From positions 1 through 22,738 of the forward strand of contig QXVZ01032022.1 in the NCBI GenBank assembly GCA_008931825.1: a DNA stretch of 22,738 bases, read 5' to 3'. A program made the translations under genes and the position numbers. Below are positions 1 through 12,105 of this stretch, piece by piece. This stretch comes from Phallusia fumigata. Its lineage: Eukaryota; Chordata; Ascidiacea; Phlebobranchia; Ascidiidae. The notes under the pieces are model-generated. The model worked only from the letters and a program-made list of their open reading frames with translations. It was not told where the DNA came from and made no database searches. Every line of letters begins with the position of its first letter. The stretch's first letter is position 1.

Positions 1-409
1 CGGAATCGCGAGAGTAAATAGCGCAAACAAGCGAGGTATTGTTACGTGAAGGGTAAAATGGCAATAACCTTGTTGGAACTGTCTAACAAACGGATCCGAT
101 TGGTGAAATTCACAACTCAAGAATTGGAGTAAGGTTATGATTAAGTACGTAGCATACAAAACCAGTAGACGATTATAATGGACTCTACAATAATATGAAA
201 TGTAATAAAAACAGATTTGCGTACAGGACAATTGTGTCTCGACAAACATTATCCATGAACCTATTTAACTCTCACTGTTAAAATCTACGAACGTGATGCG
301 AGATCACAAAAATGACTTTCATAGAAACGGGAGACATTATATGTTTGGAAATACACAGGATGAAATGTCTTCTACGATCATGCAGGTGTCACTCAAAGCA
401 AAAGCCTAG

Positions 410-706
410 CATGTAGTGTGTGGTATCAGACCACCCAAGGGCACGGTAATAAGTTTATTGAATCACTTGGCGACGGGTGGCAAAGATGGTAAGAGGATCG
501 CGGAAGATAAAACGAGCATCAACAATGCGGAAGAATACATCCGCTCACAAATGAGTCAGTTTGTCAAAGTTACGCGAAACTTGATAGGGGAAGTGAATGC
601 ATGTTTAGGGCAAATGCACATGTGCATGATGGCCTTTGTGAAGCGGTTCACTAAGACGCTAGGGGTGCAAGAACGTGTGCTAGTTGGGGGGTGTGACGGG
701 AATTGA
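410..706 (+). CDS. open reading frame with coding-like composition near the left edge (tentative)
   Basis: The frame is open from just after a TAG at 407-409 to the TGA at 704-706. It encodes a mixed, charged and helical-looking segment (GKRIAEDKTSINNAEEYIRS, then VKVTRNLIGEVNA, then FVKRFTKTLGVQERV). It is richer in GC than the flanking DNA, and no comparable frame overlaps it on the other strand. It has no convincing start codon, acceptor or recognised family. It may be a terminal exon, a gene or retroelement fragment, or chance. Confidence 0.2.
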   Translation, partial: HVVCGIRPPKGTVISLLNHLATGGKDGKRIAEDKTSINNAEEYIRSQMSQFVKVTRNLIGEVNACLGQMHMCMMAFVKRFTKTLGVQERVLVGGCDGN

Positions 707-2004
707 GAATGCGTTGCACTAATCGTTTAGAATTCCTAACATATTTAAAGCTGTTGACAGCTTAAAATACACATGAAGAAATTTTTTCATAAATTTTGCA
801 CGTTGTTTTATAGATTTGCAACCGTGAAAACGGTAATGTGCATGGTATAAATGCACGATTTCGCATTTAAAAAAAGATACGTGTTTATCTTTACATGTAG
901 GTATGTAGAATGAAGCTGTAGAGTATGCGGCGTGCTATCAATGAGCAGGTGCAAAGGGGCCAAGAAAATCACGCAGCTGCTAAAGATTTGAAACCAAAAA
1001 CCGTTCTACAAATATTGCTTTTTTCTCACTACTTCTGTGCAAACCATAAGATCAAAAACCCCAGCGTATCAACACAAAAACAATCAATCAAACTTCAGAA
1101 ACTCTTTACAACACGAAACAACCCCAAAGTAAATAAACACAGAAAAACGTGCAACCCAGCACCGCAAAACCGCCAGTAACTAATCACCGCCGACCTGACA
1201 TTACGTACGTCGTAGTGACCACAGGCACTCTATCTAAAGTGTCGACATATCGTGTGCAGCTATAGGGCTGATCTTTCGATCCGGAAGTCCAATAGTGTTG
1301 AACGAGATAACGCAGGCTGATAAGGTTGAAACCTTGATAGGGCTTAGCAGTATTTACGCAGATAAGAATTGGTATTTGGCAAGCTGTGTTGAAGGGTTGG
1401 TGGTTTAAATAAACGATAAAAATGACTGGCGTGCCATTATGTAACATCTTTGTAAAATAGTGGTAAAGAGGATGCAGCATTTTATGACGCTCAGTAAATA
1501 AAAATATACTAATGCGTAGGGGGAAGGGGGGCTTTTGAGGCCAAGAGGGGTCAGTATTGCTGCCTTAAAAACATTTATTTTTTAAATTTTCGTTGGCCCG
1601 CCACACACGTCGCACAAACTGCACCCTAAACCCTCTCAAATAGTTTTGCCATGGAACCCTTAAAGGCCTCGTGCAGTCATTCTTATGTTTCTGTATACCA
1701 GGCATAATTGTGCTGAATTTTTAAACAGTTAACACATTGCTTAGTTCAGGCAATACTTGGTGTGTTGGCAAATACAATACCAAAGCCTGTCATTTGTTTC
1801 AACAGGTCAAGAACGACTTTTTAGCAAAACGTGCTACAAGACTGCCAGGTATAAAAAGAGAGGAGATACAGATAATACATTTTCTACGTTTCGACCACCT
1901 AATGATGACAACAACGTTTGCCGAAACATTCAAATTGTATTACACAAAACTACTGGTTTGTATCCTCTGATTGAGAATATTAAAAACCGTGTATTGTGTA
2001 CCTA
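707..2004. other. no supported gene
   Basis: AT-rich DNA with scattered short frames. A frame starting at 925 (MRRAINEQVQRGQENH) is briefly protein-like but then becomes lysine- and asparagine-rich low-quality sequence. No splice sites, RNA genes or repeats are convincing. Confidence 0.5.
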
Positions 2005-2219
2005 AGTGTGCGTTAGGTTTAGACTAATTTGCACGTTGTTCGCAATGCAGACCACAACAACAGTAGTTAAAACTAAATTTTCCGGGCAAAGTTTCACAGT
2101 AAACTTTTTTANAGTGTGCGTTAGGTTTAGACTAATTTGCACGTTGTTCGCAATGCAGACCACAACAACAGTAGTTAAAACTAAATTTTCCGGGCAAAGT
2201 TTCACAGTAAACTTTTTTA
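2005..2219. repeat. 107-bp direct duplication around N2112 (unmerged contig overlap)
   Basis: Bases 2005-2111 and 2113-2219 read identically, from AGTGTGCGTTAGG to AACTTTTTTA, with only the N between them. An exact repeat bounded by a single gap character is what an unmerged overlap of two contig ends gives. The frames that cross it on both strands are artefacts of the repeat. Confidence 0.9.
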
Positions 2220-2289
2220 TATTGGAGCCCGAAAAGCTTCGAAATTTGAAACTAGTCGAAGCGTCGCAAAATCAACAAAGTCGTCGCGC

Positions 2290-2500
2290 TCTTTGGCGAA
2301 GCTAATTTTTCAGTGCGCCGCCGGAGATCCGATCAAACGGGGACTTGTTCCGGACACTCTGTCTCCGCTCATCCGAAACGAAACAGTTTCAAACGAATGA
2401 CGTCACGCTGGGATTAACTCCGCCGTTAAAAGGGCTATGACATCATTTGGGCTGGGTGCCGTGCCTCTACAAATCGGGGGCTGTTACTTGTTTACGTTTC
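2290..2500. other. GC-richer island with TGACGTCA site, no gene recognised
   Basis: A block of higher GC follows the 107-bp duplication. It contains GTGCGCCGCCGGAGATCC, a TGACGTCA near 2399 and GGGCTGGGTGCCGTGCC. No reading frame or splice structure in it is convincing. It may be a regulatory region or a repeat family member. Confidence 0.3.
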
Positions 2501-4579
2501 GCAGAGTAATGCGCAATTTACGTCTGGTTTATAAAAAAGGTTTACGTCATGACTGAAACTTACGACTTTACACAGCAGAAAGACCAAGGTTCGAAACCAG
2601 AATCTGCGACGCAAATTGCACTATAGAGTATAGACAGTAACATTTAAGGATTAGATAAACCGTGCCAACATACGTATTTAAAGGCGCAAGTGTTGATACA
2701 TATCGTGTCGAAATTTGCAAATAATTAGAATGTTAGAAAGAGAACTTTGCAATAAAAACGTATCTAAATCTGGTCAGTCAACGTCACAGGACTTTATGGT
2801 TGAAGCCGATTTTACACAAACGTCAGATAAACGTTGACGAACGTACAAAGTTCGTTCAGCCGGAAGTTGATAAAAACTGCAGGTATACAAGATCTCAACT
2901 TGTATTAAAGATGACCGTAGGTGACATAGAGAACTCTATGCAATGACACACGGACTGATATAGCTTCTAACGACTGCTCTGAATAATTTTTTGTTTCAAA
3001 CTTTGAATCTTGTTGACAAAAATCGTTTTTGTTTCAAACAAACAACTGGCAACATCCTCCTAATCTCACTTGGCTATGTTAACCACCACATAGGTTTAAC
3101 AAAACATTATGCATATTTCAACATACCAATTTTTGTGCCAAATTAAGAGGCAATTTTTTAGTCAAAAAAAGTTTGCACTTTCATTTCCACGCAACAGTTT
3201 CTTAAAATCGAAATGCAATTTCTCTGCCGGGTTTTCTATCGCAAACTAACTTTACAGCACGACAGACATAAGCAAAACCCAAAAGCCATAACACTAGGAT
3301 TGAGAAAGAAGGAAAAATGGGAGCGGATCGATCACAATGGTGCTTGTGGTGGCAGATAAGGACTTGTTGGTGTACTGGCTACAACTTTACTCAATGTATT
3401 TCTTTAACCACTTCCTGTGGTTAAATGTAAGTGTTACGTGCCAGTGATGGTGGGAATGATTAATCTGATCAGCCTTATTTCTTTTTCTACTTTTACAACT
3501 GATTGATATCGTGTCGAGCAAAATGTTTTCAAGAGTTGTTGGGTGTTGAAGTGACTTCTGCTTTTTACACTGATTGCTGCAAATACGAAACTGTAAAAGT
3601 AAACTTTTTTTTGAATACAGAAGCTATATTTTCTGCCACTGTTGTTTTAGCAATCAATAATGCAATCACACTTTGCGCAACAAAAACTCTTTGCGTTTAT
3701 TTTTTACAACCATGTTACGCTTACCAAAGAACACCACCTCACAAGAGTTGACGGGCGATGTACAGCCCAATGTAATTACTTTTGCAATTTAGCGAAAGCA
3801 TATTGCTAAAAATACTGGGCGATTTTGACTTTTCAAAAACCAGCTCCGCACCGTCAATTTTCCTCTGCGACTATTGCAAAAAAATCTTTACAAAAAACGG
3901 CACTGTTTTTTTGAGAATATAGCAGGAGAAAAGTTGGGCGGCCAAGCATAAAATAAACAAAAAGTGTAAAGGTTACAGTAACTAACAATAAAAAGACTCT
4001 CCATTGCCTCAACTCTGCTCCTTACTGGACATACAGTTACCGTCGTGTTTGCTCATACTCAGGTCAAAAGTTGACCAGCAGTAAAGGTGGACGACAATAA
4101 TCTTCGAAGATTTACAACCAAGCTATGTCCTGACTTGCCCACATATTTTTTGGTTACCTTAGCTTTACAAACGCAAGTATTAGACAACCCACCCCATGCA
4201 CAGTAGAGATCAAAGTAAACGCAGTTTCGTTTATAAAAAGGCGTTGAGGCAAGAAATAAGATTTTTGACACAACAGCTTGGATCATTTGAAATAGCTACA
4301 TTTTCGTTCAAAGTATATTGGTTTCGCAAATTACGGTTCGAACTATTCGCAGTAAAAATACGCAAGCCATTGCACCAGTACGTCTTGAATGTATTGCTTC
4401 AGGGTTTACAAACAAAAAAGCATACCATTCGAATCAAAATAAAGGTGCATAAATGCATTTTTCAGGGTTTTACAACGAATCCAAAACCATTTAAATTAGT
4501 GGACAATACATTGTTAGACGGTGGTCATCGCTTACTGATCCATCACCAACATTCATTAATCAACAAAACCCGAAAATCA
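2501..4579. other. no supported gene
   Basis: AT-rich sequence with many short A and T runs. A GGTTCGAAACC near 2588 resembles a pol III B box but lacks a T-stem and an A box. The 131-codon frame at 4196-4591 shows no recognisable domain. Confidence 0.5.
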
Positions 4580-4659
4580 CGGTCCGAATAACACGAAAAC
4601 ATGCGAACCGCGGCGCCCGTGGCCCGTCAGGGTTCGGCAAACGAAATAGCTGGAATGGC

Positions 4660-4674
4660 ACGTCACTGTGACGT
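4660..4674. promoter_or_regulatory. CRE-like palindrome in a GC-richer island
   Basis: ACGTCAC-T-GTGACGT is a perfect inverted repeat of the CRE/ATF half-site. A full TGACGTCA lies about 50 bases on, near 4724. The island at about 4580-4780 is clearly richer in GC than the DNA around it. This could mark a promoter or a mobile element; no transcript can be assigned. Confidence 0.3.
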
Positions 4675-4778
4675 AATAGCATGGTGATTTGTCATCAGAA
4701 CGCGTGTGGTCGCTGTTTGTTTTGACGTCAGAGGCGGACGACTTTTGTGCGAGAACAACATGAGCGAGTTTTTTGGGT

Positions 4779-7651
4779 AAACAATGAAACGAGGCCGATT
4801 TCAGAATGGGCGCGAATTTGTGGCAGTTACGAGCTTTCAAGTATTTTCAGTCACTTTTACACGCATTTTTGGGGATAATATTTCTGGTTCACAAATACAG
4901 TTCAGATGAAAATTTCTAAAGTGTACATTTGTACAGGTCAGATGAATAAGTACAAAAGCAAATACCCAAACAAAACCTAATTTCTTGGCATTGGTACACG
5001 GTTTTCTAACCTATGATTACGTGGATACTTATAATCGACATAAATAAAGCTGAAGTAAAATGTAGTTGAAAAACATGATCAGTCACTTTACTCTTTGGGT
5101 CACAGCAGCCGCGAAAAAATGACGCTTTTCTGCCACCTAGCGATTAAAAGTTATGCTTCCAAACAACCACGTGTTTAGTTCTGACCATATACAAGCCACG
5201 TACCACATGTTTTACTCCTCTAAAAAATTAACCCAAACAAAAAAACGAAAGCAATTTACGTTTTTTTACCTGACAAAAAAAACATGAAAAAATATCAAAA
5301 CTGCCCAAGCGTTTGTAATATCTCTTGGGTGGTTACATGGAGTGTTGTCGCTGAGGAGGTATAAATAACAAAGACGGCTCGAAGTTTGTTTGGCTACATA
5401 ACGCGTCCTACATGGTACACTCTGGAACACTGGTCAACAAACGTGGAAACGTGTTCGACTAAAAGTGTATTTTGTAGACATTAGTATATTCTTTTTTTGC
5501 AGAGAATAAGATGTTTCTCGGAACAATCCCTAGCCCAAAACTACACTGCTTGTATACGCATTGGAAAAAATGCATGTTTTTGAGGCGCCAAATATACAAC
5601 ATAGTTGCCTGGGGCAAAATCATCACAGCAAATTGTTTCCCCACATAGCTATGGAGCGTCGTGCATGAAGCAATTCAGACCGCGATAAGAGACTTACGCA
5701 CGATACGACACTCCGGATATATTATGCAAGGTATTTCATACAGACAAATAGGTATCATTACAATACCAGCAAGTAATTTAGGCCGGACGCATGAACATAG
5801 CGGGACGTTATAGGTTTCATATAAAAAACAAAAAAGTCTGGATTCTTGGGTTCTTTGACAGATCTTTGTGCAACATTTAGATGCCTAAAACAACAACCAA
5901 CGCCGAAAACAACCTTACTTATCATTATCATTAATTGTCCAAAGTCAAGCTCTTAATGACGCATCACAAATTTCAATGCAAGTGAGTCTATAGCTTTATT
6001 AATAAGTCAGTTTTTCGGTTCAACAAGGCATGAATACACGCTTCGATTACCACCAAAAAAAAACAATACAGGCCCTATGGTCGCATCAGTTCAAAAAATA
6101 TCAATTTATTGTTTTTTACTAAAAAGGAGGTAGGGCAAAATCTTCATTAAACCCAATACCAAGAAACATTTTTCGACAAATAATTAGGCACAAAGTGTAC
6201 GTTCAGAATGCTACAAATGTCATGGTTTTGGGAGTAAGGTGACAAAACTGTAACCCTGCTGTTTTTNAAACAATGAAACGAGGCCGATTTCAGAATGGAC
6301 GCGAATTTGTGGCAGTTACGAGCCTTTAAGTGTTTTCAGTCACTTTTATACGCATTTTTGGGGATAATATTTCTGGTTCACTAATAGAGTTGAAAAATTT
6401 CTAAAGTGTACATTTGTGTAACATGTAGTAACATGTAGTTGGAAAACATTATCAGTTACTTCTTTTTTTGATTCACAGCAGCCACGAAAAAAATGACGCT
6501 TTGCCGCCACCCAGCGAATTAAAGTTATGCTTTTAAATAACCGCTTGTTTGATTCTGACCAACGAGATATACAGGCCACCTATCACATGTTTCAAACTTC
6601 TAAAAATTAATTCAAACAAAGAAATTTACGTTTTTTTACCTGACAAAAAAAAACACAACAAAATATTAAAACTACTCAGGCGTTGTAATATTTCTTAGGG
6701 TTACATGAAGTGTTGCCGCTTAGGAGGTATAAATATTAAAGACGGCTCGAAGTTTGTAGTGTTTGGCTAAATAACGTGCCCCACAGGGTCAACTACACTT
6801 GGGGACCGTGGTCAACAAACGTGGAAAGGTGTTCGATTAAAAGTGTATTTTGTAGACATTAGTATATTCTTTTTTTGTAGAGAATAAAATGTTTCTTGGA
6901 ACAATCCCTAGCCCAAAACTACACTGCCTGTTCACGCATAGAAAAAAATGCATGTTTTTCAGGCGCCAAATATACAACATAGCTGCCTGAGGCAAATCAT
7001 CACAGCAAATTGTTTCCCCACATAGCTATGGAGCGTCGTGCATGAAGCAATTCAGACCGCGATAAGAGACTTATGCACGATACGACACTCCGGACATATT
7101 ATGCAAGGTATTTCATGCAGACAAATAGGTATCATTACAATACCAGCAAGTAATTTCGAACGGACGCATAAACATAGCGGGACGTTATAGGTTTGATATG
7201 ACAAACAAAAAAGAATACGTTATATGTATGTCTGGATTCTTGGTATCTTTGACCAACACCGAAAAACAACCTTACTTATGAAAACAACAACCAACGCCGA
7301 AAACAACCTTACTCATCATTATCATTAATTGTCCAAAGTCAAGCTCTTAATGATGCATCACAAATTTCAATGCAAGTGAGTACATAGCCCTATTAATAAG
7401 TCAGTTTTTCGGTCCAACAAGGCATTAATACACGCCTCGACTATCACCAAAAAAACAATACAGGCCCTATGGTCGCATTAGTTCAAAAATATCAATTTAT
7501 TGTTTTCTACTAAAAAGGAGGTAGGGCAAAATGTTCATTAAACCCAAAGCCAAGAAAAATTTTTCAACAAATAATCAGCCACAAAGTGTACGTTCAGAAT
7601 GTTACAAATGGTTTTGGGAGTAAGGTGCAAAACTGTAACCCTGCTGTTTTT
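4779..7651. repeat. 1.4-1.5 kb diverged direct duplication around N6267
   Basis: Copy 1 (4779-6266) starts AAACAATGAAACGAGG and is matched in order by copy 2 (6268 to about 7651). Substitutions are scattered and there are several indels. Copy 1 has about 115 extra bases around 4937-5055, and copy 2 has its own small rearrangement near 7253-7316. The edges coincide with the N, as expected for two haplotypes of one locus laid end to end. No gene is supported in either copy. Confidence 0.88.
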
Positions 7652-9198
7652 TCTGTCAGAACTGTATATTGTTTTTGACCGATTTTAGGCAACCTTAAAC
7701 GCGGGTTTCTCAGCACGAAGAAACTCACAGTCGCTTTTACGTTTGTTAACCTTTTATGGCGGCAGGATTTAGGTGGTGCGTTAATCACCGATACGCCACA
7801 AAGTTTGTGGCTACGCGGTCTATGCGAGGCAGTGGGCTTTTAAAGGCAAGATATCCTGCACTATTTTTTTGAAACTTTCATGAAAAGCAATAAGTGCCAA
7901 TAAAATAAAAATTACATCACACCATTCGCAAATGGGAATTTTAACACAAATTTGGACTGTTTAACGTAAAAATTATACAACTCGTATGGTCTAAAGTTAA
8001 ATCCCAAACTTTGTGACGTTAAACGGATAAAAACGGTAATAGATGGAAAATTTCAATCACGTTTACGCCTATTCCAGCGCTGCTGCTGCTAGTTTATAAA
8101 CATACTTGTTACGAACTACAACTGTTTTAACACAACTATTTTTTAAGGTGCGTGGACGCACGAATATTACACTTGATTTCAACCAAACATCCCCACAACG
8201 GTAACTAGGCCATCCTTGGGCAAATCACAAACACCGGTGCCGTTAGGACCACAAGAGGTTAATTGCCGTTTACAAGACAAGAAGCCTCACCTACTTACCG
8301 ACCCAAGTACCCAAACAGCGACCAGCGCCTGTGATGGAAGCTTGTGCAAAGTAAAGTCCAGCGCTACAATGCGTAGCATCGAGTGATCAACAAACAAAAA
8401 GCTTTACGAAAGGCGTCAGTTGGCCACCAAAGTGCCAGAAAGCAAACAACAGCAAATCGATAGCTTTAGTTTTTAGTTAAACTGTAACTAGCGACTTCAG
8501 CTACTCACCTTATAGTCGTGGTCAGTTAGAAGTGGTCGGAGGCGCTTTTATGGTGTTTTCGGTCGTAAAATCAAGTTTATGATGTGTCAGGTGTTTAATG
8601 GTTAGTCACACCAGTGTTCAGGTTAAACTAAATACAATCTGTAGCAAAATAATCACTTGCGTTTAAAAATTCAAATTGCCGGTAGGGATTTGGAAAAACG
8701 CAAATGCCCTTAAAACGACAAAAAAATGTCCAAATAAAGAAATCAGTTTCATGAAAATCCACATTTTCCTCAACCGTCTCCATGAAGCAAAACGGTTTGG
8801 TTCGTGGACAACAAATTCCAAAACGAAACCACTTCTTGCGGATAATGGTAGAATATTTTTTTCACCCTATATCGTCTCACTGCAACTTTTAATGATAGGA
8901 AAAAGTACATACAAAATATTTCCGAAACTGCGTAGAGCGTCCGAATAAAACAACCATCTGATGACAAATAAGCAACACTGCACAAATGCGTACAACGTAA
9001 CATTTCAAATGCTTTGAAAATTCTGATGTCATTTTAGCATTTCGCTGGCACGTATGCATCATAAGAAAACCTTAAATTATACCCAAGCAACCACCTGCAA
9101 CAGAAAATACAACTTTTCTTAAAACCAACGCAGCCATTTCGTCTGTACACCAACTAACACTGCAGCGCTGACAACGTGTTTGCTCCCGAGCTCTGCCC
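7652..9198. other. no supported gene
   Basis: This is unique DNA after the second haplotype copy. Frames are short and of random composition. A (GCT)4 run near 8081 is the only simple repeat noticed. Confidence 0.5.
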
Positions 9199-9231
9199 TT
9201 GAGCAAACATGAATTTGAGACATGTGGTTTT

Positions 9232-9859
9232 ATGGCGAATAGATCTGAAGATGTAAATCCATCAGGACTTCGGACGTCCCAGACAAAAGCGTCCATTACA
9301 AACGGAGCTATTGGCCACATCCGACTTTGTTTAAACAACGGTAAGATATATGCTGTTATAAAGCACCTTGCAAGGCCGACAATAGCATTTAATTATCTGT
9401 TCCCTTTCAAACGCCGTCACATATTTCACACTTGAAATTATAGCTGAAGAATTTTGTCACTTCTTTAAATTGAAATTCGCAAAACCTTTTTTCACTAAAC
9501 AGATCTATAAACATTAGAACCTATTTGAAACTTTTGACCTAAAAACGCCAGTGCACCACAGAGAACCATTAAAGCACTCAGTAAATGCTAAACTTGAGCT
9601 TTAAACCAACAAGTATACATATGTATATCAGCTCGGTCCACCTCAGCTTGTCTTGCAACTCCAACAATACAACATTAACCTTTGCATCAACGTGCGCCAA
9701 AGTAAGATCACTGTGCACACGTGGTTAGCAAAGTGCCGCGGCATTTCTGCGCACCGCATTGTGTTCTCCCTTTTTCCTTCGGTTTCTTATTTGATCGCAG
9801 ATGCTGTTACGGCCAACATGTATATTTGTCTTTGCGCAAAAGACCCTTTTGTGCCCTAG
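9232..9859 (+). CDS. possible small two-exon gene of unknown product (tentative)
   Basis: An ATG at 9232 opens 36 codons (MANRSEDVNPSGLRTS, then SITNGAIGHIRLCLNN) that run into a strong donor, ACG|GTAAGA, at 9340/9341. Downstream, a long pyrimidine tract ending in ATCGCAG at 9800 is one of the best acceptors in the upstream half. Joining 9232-9340 to 9801 keeps the frame and gives DAVTANMYICLCAKDPFVP and a stop at 9857-9859, about 55 residues in all. The first exon is richer in GC than its surroundings. The family is not recognised. It could instead be untranslated exons of the downstream SDR gene or chance signals. Confidence 0.22.
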
Positions 9860-11829
9860 CGAAACACGCTACGGGCAAATGCTTTTACTTGCGCTTTAAA
9901 AATCAATTCAGTTGAGACAAAATTTAGCTTTTTTACTATTTTAAAATTATATGTCCACAACTGTTACATACAGAAAACCCACACTGCTGTTGAGTTCTCC
10001 GTATGTTACGTTCAAGACACAAGAACACCAGTTTGGGAAAACCATGTTCACCAACCGAGAGTGACCTTAAAAACCTGAAAGTTAGGGCTGTGTTTTGCTA
10101 AAGGTAATTGAAGATCATAGCGCATAAAGTCTACATAAAAAGTTGGTCTTGGGTTTTTGATTAAAAATGCAACTTAATGTTATTCTTCATCTAAAATGAA
10201 TGTATATTTCCATCATGTAAGTGCTGTAAATGTCCAAGTGCTACCATTTAGCTTTCAGTTTCGTTCACCGATCAAAACAACCTCATGTATCTTATTTTAC
10301 AGCATACACATACATCAATGCTCCACAGAAGCTGCTCGTGCGACATTAACTCCAAAAGAAAGTATTATAAGCAAATCTAATCAGACCTATGTAATATATT
10401 CGTGCGGTTACCATTGTTTTGTTACTCACAATGCGTCGTTATAAAAGCCGNCCAGAGTGCTGAAAGACTTACCGATCAAACTACTTAAACTGGCCTCGAC
10501 TTACTTGCGTTTAAACGCAAAATTGTTCGAATTGATAACTATGTATTGTGACGCCACAATACCCTTTGTGTAATAACAGATCAAATCGAATAACGCAGGT
10601 AAACTGGTAAACGTTGGACTTAGTACTGTGAGCTTCCCAGTAAAGTCAGCAGAAAAGTGCGCACAAGTACTAGAGGCAATTTGCTGTGGAACCGCGGAAC
10701 GCCAGTTAACTGTAGATGATAGTAAATCAGTCATTGAAATGGCAAAGTGGTACTTCACTAGCTACTCGATTACAGGAGCACACGTTTATTGACTTATTTT
10801 ATTACCAACACACCATGTTGTCTTTTGTACCAGAAGTGCATTTGCACCACCACACAGTAATGCATACATATCATTAACTGTATTACTGTTGACCAAGCTG
10901 CCTTTCAGCTTCAAATGCGGAATATAATGCTTGGCAAACAACCATGTAACTAAACAGAAGACTCTATAAGCCTTGCTTTTTTATGGTGTTGTGTTTGTGT
11001 TCTGGAAAATCTCAGTTAACATGAAAAACTGAACACGAACAAAACATTTGCTGCTTCGTCTTTCAATACATAAAACTTAAATTTCTAGGCCAATCACAAT
11101 ATTTCTAAGTTTTTGTTGTATACGACGTAAAAACCTCGCTTAGCAAGCGTCACTTGCTGAAACCTGTTCCTGTAAACACTAAAACCCAACCATGTATTAG
11201 GAACTACAAGGATGGGTCCTTGTCTAAGGGGTTAAGAACTCACCACACCTTGTTGTTTTTTATCAACATTTACAGTGATTTTCTTTTTTTGCCCTACCAC
11301 TCCAATTAATTGCGTCTGAACCAGTCCTTTTAGTATTTTGTCTTTTTCCGACTGGCAGCGTTATTAATCATTAACTTACATGTCAACAAAGCTAAACTAG
11401 TGCGGCTATCTTCAGACAACTCCTCTAATAAGGTTTTTGTGTTAATATAACAGCTGTAAATCACAGAGGTTTTTTATTAAGTTTAGTCACTTAAAACGCT
11501 TTGTGTGGGTACGTTGATTTCATGTAACACCACACAAGCTGATAAATTAGCCGGTACTAAAAATAGAGTTGTAAATAACCAACACAAAAAGAATGACAAA
11601 TCTAGACAAAACCTAAATACCGCCACTTTGCTAAACAGAAGATTATTTGGCGTTACAGTGTTTTTCGTTTTTTACTTACCCGGAGCCAAAATCATACCGT
11701 CTTTCCTGCTGTAGCAACAATAAAAATAGAAGCACTAAACTTAAACTTGTATGTCGTCAATGATTAACCAAAATTAGGATTTTTGTTATCGTACCCTTTA
11801 ATAGGTTATCACGTTAAAGCTTTCAAGTT
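9860..11829. other. no supported gene; contains N10451 and a 16-bp palindrome
   Basis: AT-rich intergenic-looking DNA. TTGCGTTTAAACGCAA at 10505-10520 is a perfect palindrome about 55 bases after the N. Frames up to 85 codons are present on both strands without splice or family support. Confidence 0.5.
10451..10451. other. single N join without visible duplication
   Basis: Unlike the other four N positions, I could not find the flanks of this N (GTTATAAAAGCCG before, CCAGAGTGCTGAAAG after) repeated nearby. It may be an ambiguous base or a gap of unknown true size. Features running across it should not be trusted. Confidence 0.6.
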
Positions 11830-12105
11830 TTAATCTAGCAAAACTATCCCCGTTTTTATCAAAACAACATGTTTACTTGCACGTTGCCATCTTACTGGAT
11901 TCTTTCCAATGGGGCGTCGATCAGCTGATGCATTCCCGCCAACCGTGTTGCCGCTAGACGATGCCAAAGAGCAGACGGCGAAAAAAGAAAAAAGGGGCGA
12001 ACACGTTGGCGAGTAAAACGTCACAGCTCAGTTGGTGTGTAAGGGCAGTGTGGGCCGCGGGCGAGCGTGGCTTTACAAGGGCAGACGAAACGCAGACATT
12101 GAGCG
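11830..12105 (+). promoter_or_regulatory. probable 5' untranslated and proximal promoter region of the SDR gene
   Basis: Sequence directly upstream of the SDR start codon becomes richer in GC than the DNA before about 11830, with GCCGCGGGCGAGCGTGG close to the start. No TATA box at a sensible distance was seen. The transcription start, and whether the mRNA is trans-spliced as many ascidian mRNAs are, cannot be read from the sequence. Short frames here, including a lysine-rich one at 11961-12203 that crosses exon 1, are not supported. Confidence 0.35.

Noticed and set aside
58-128. Short frame MAITLLELSNKRIRLVKF ending at a GTAAGG donor
   Set aside because: Its phase does not fit the next plausible acceptor near 385, and it lies too close to the window edge to test.
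2006-2305. Frames on both strands with a repeated 35-residue unit
   Set aside because: The repeat is created by the 107-bp unmerged overlap around N2112 and includes an untranslatable N codon.
2584-2602. GGTTCGAAACC resembling a tRNA B box
   Set aside because: The flanking bases do not form a T-stem, and no A box or acceptor stem lies at the right distance.
4196-4591. 131-codon plus-strand frame
   Set aside because: Composition is lysine- and phenylalanine-rich as expected for AT-rich noncoding DNA, with no domain and no splice or start context. A frame of this length can occur by chance in a window of this size.
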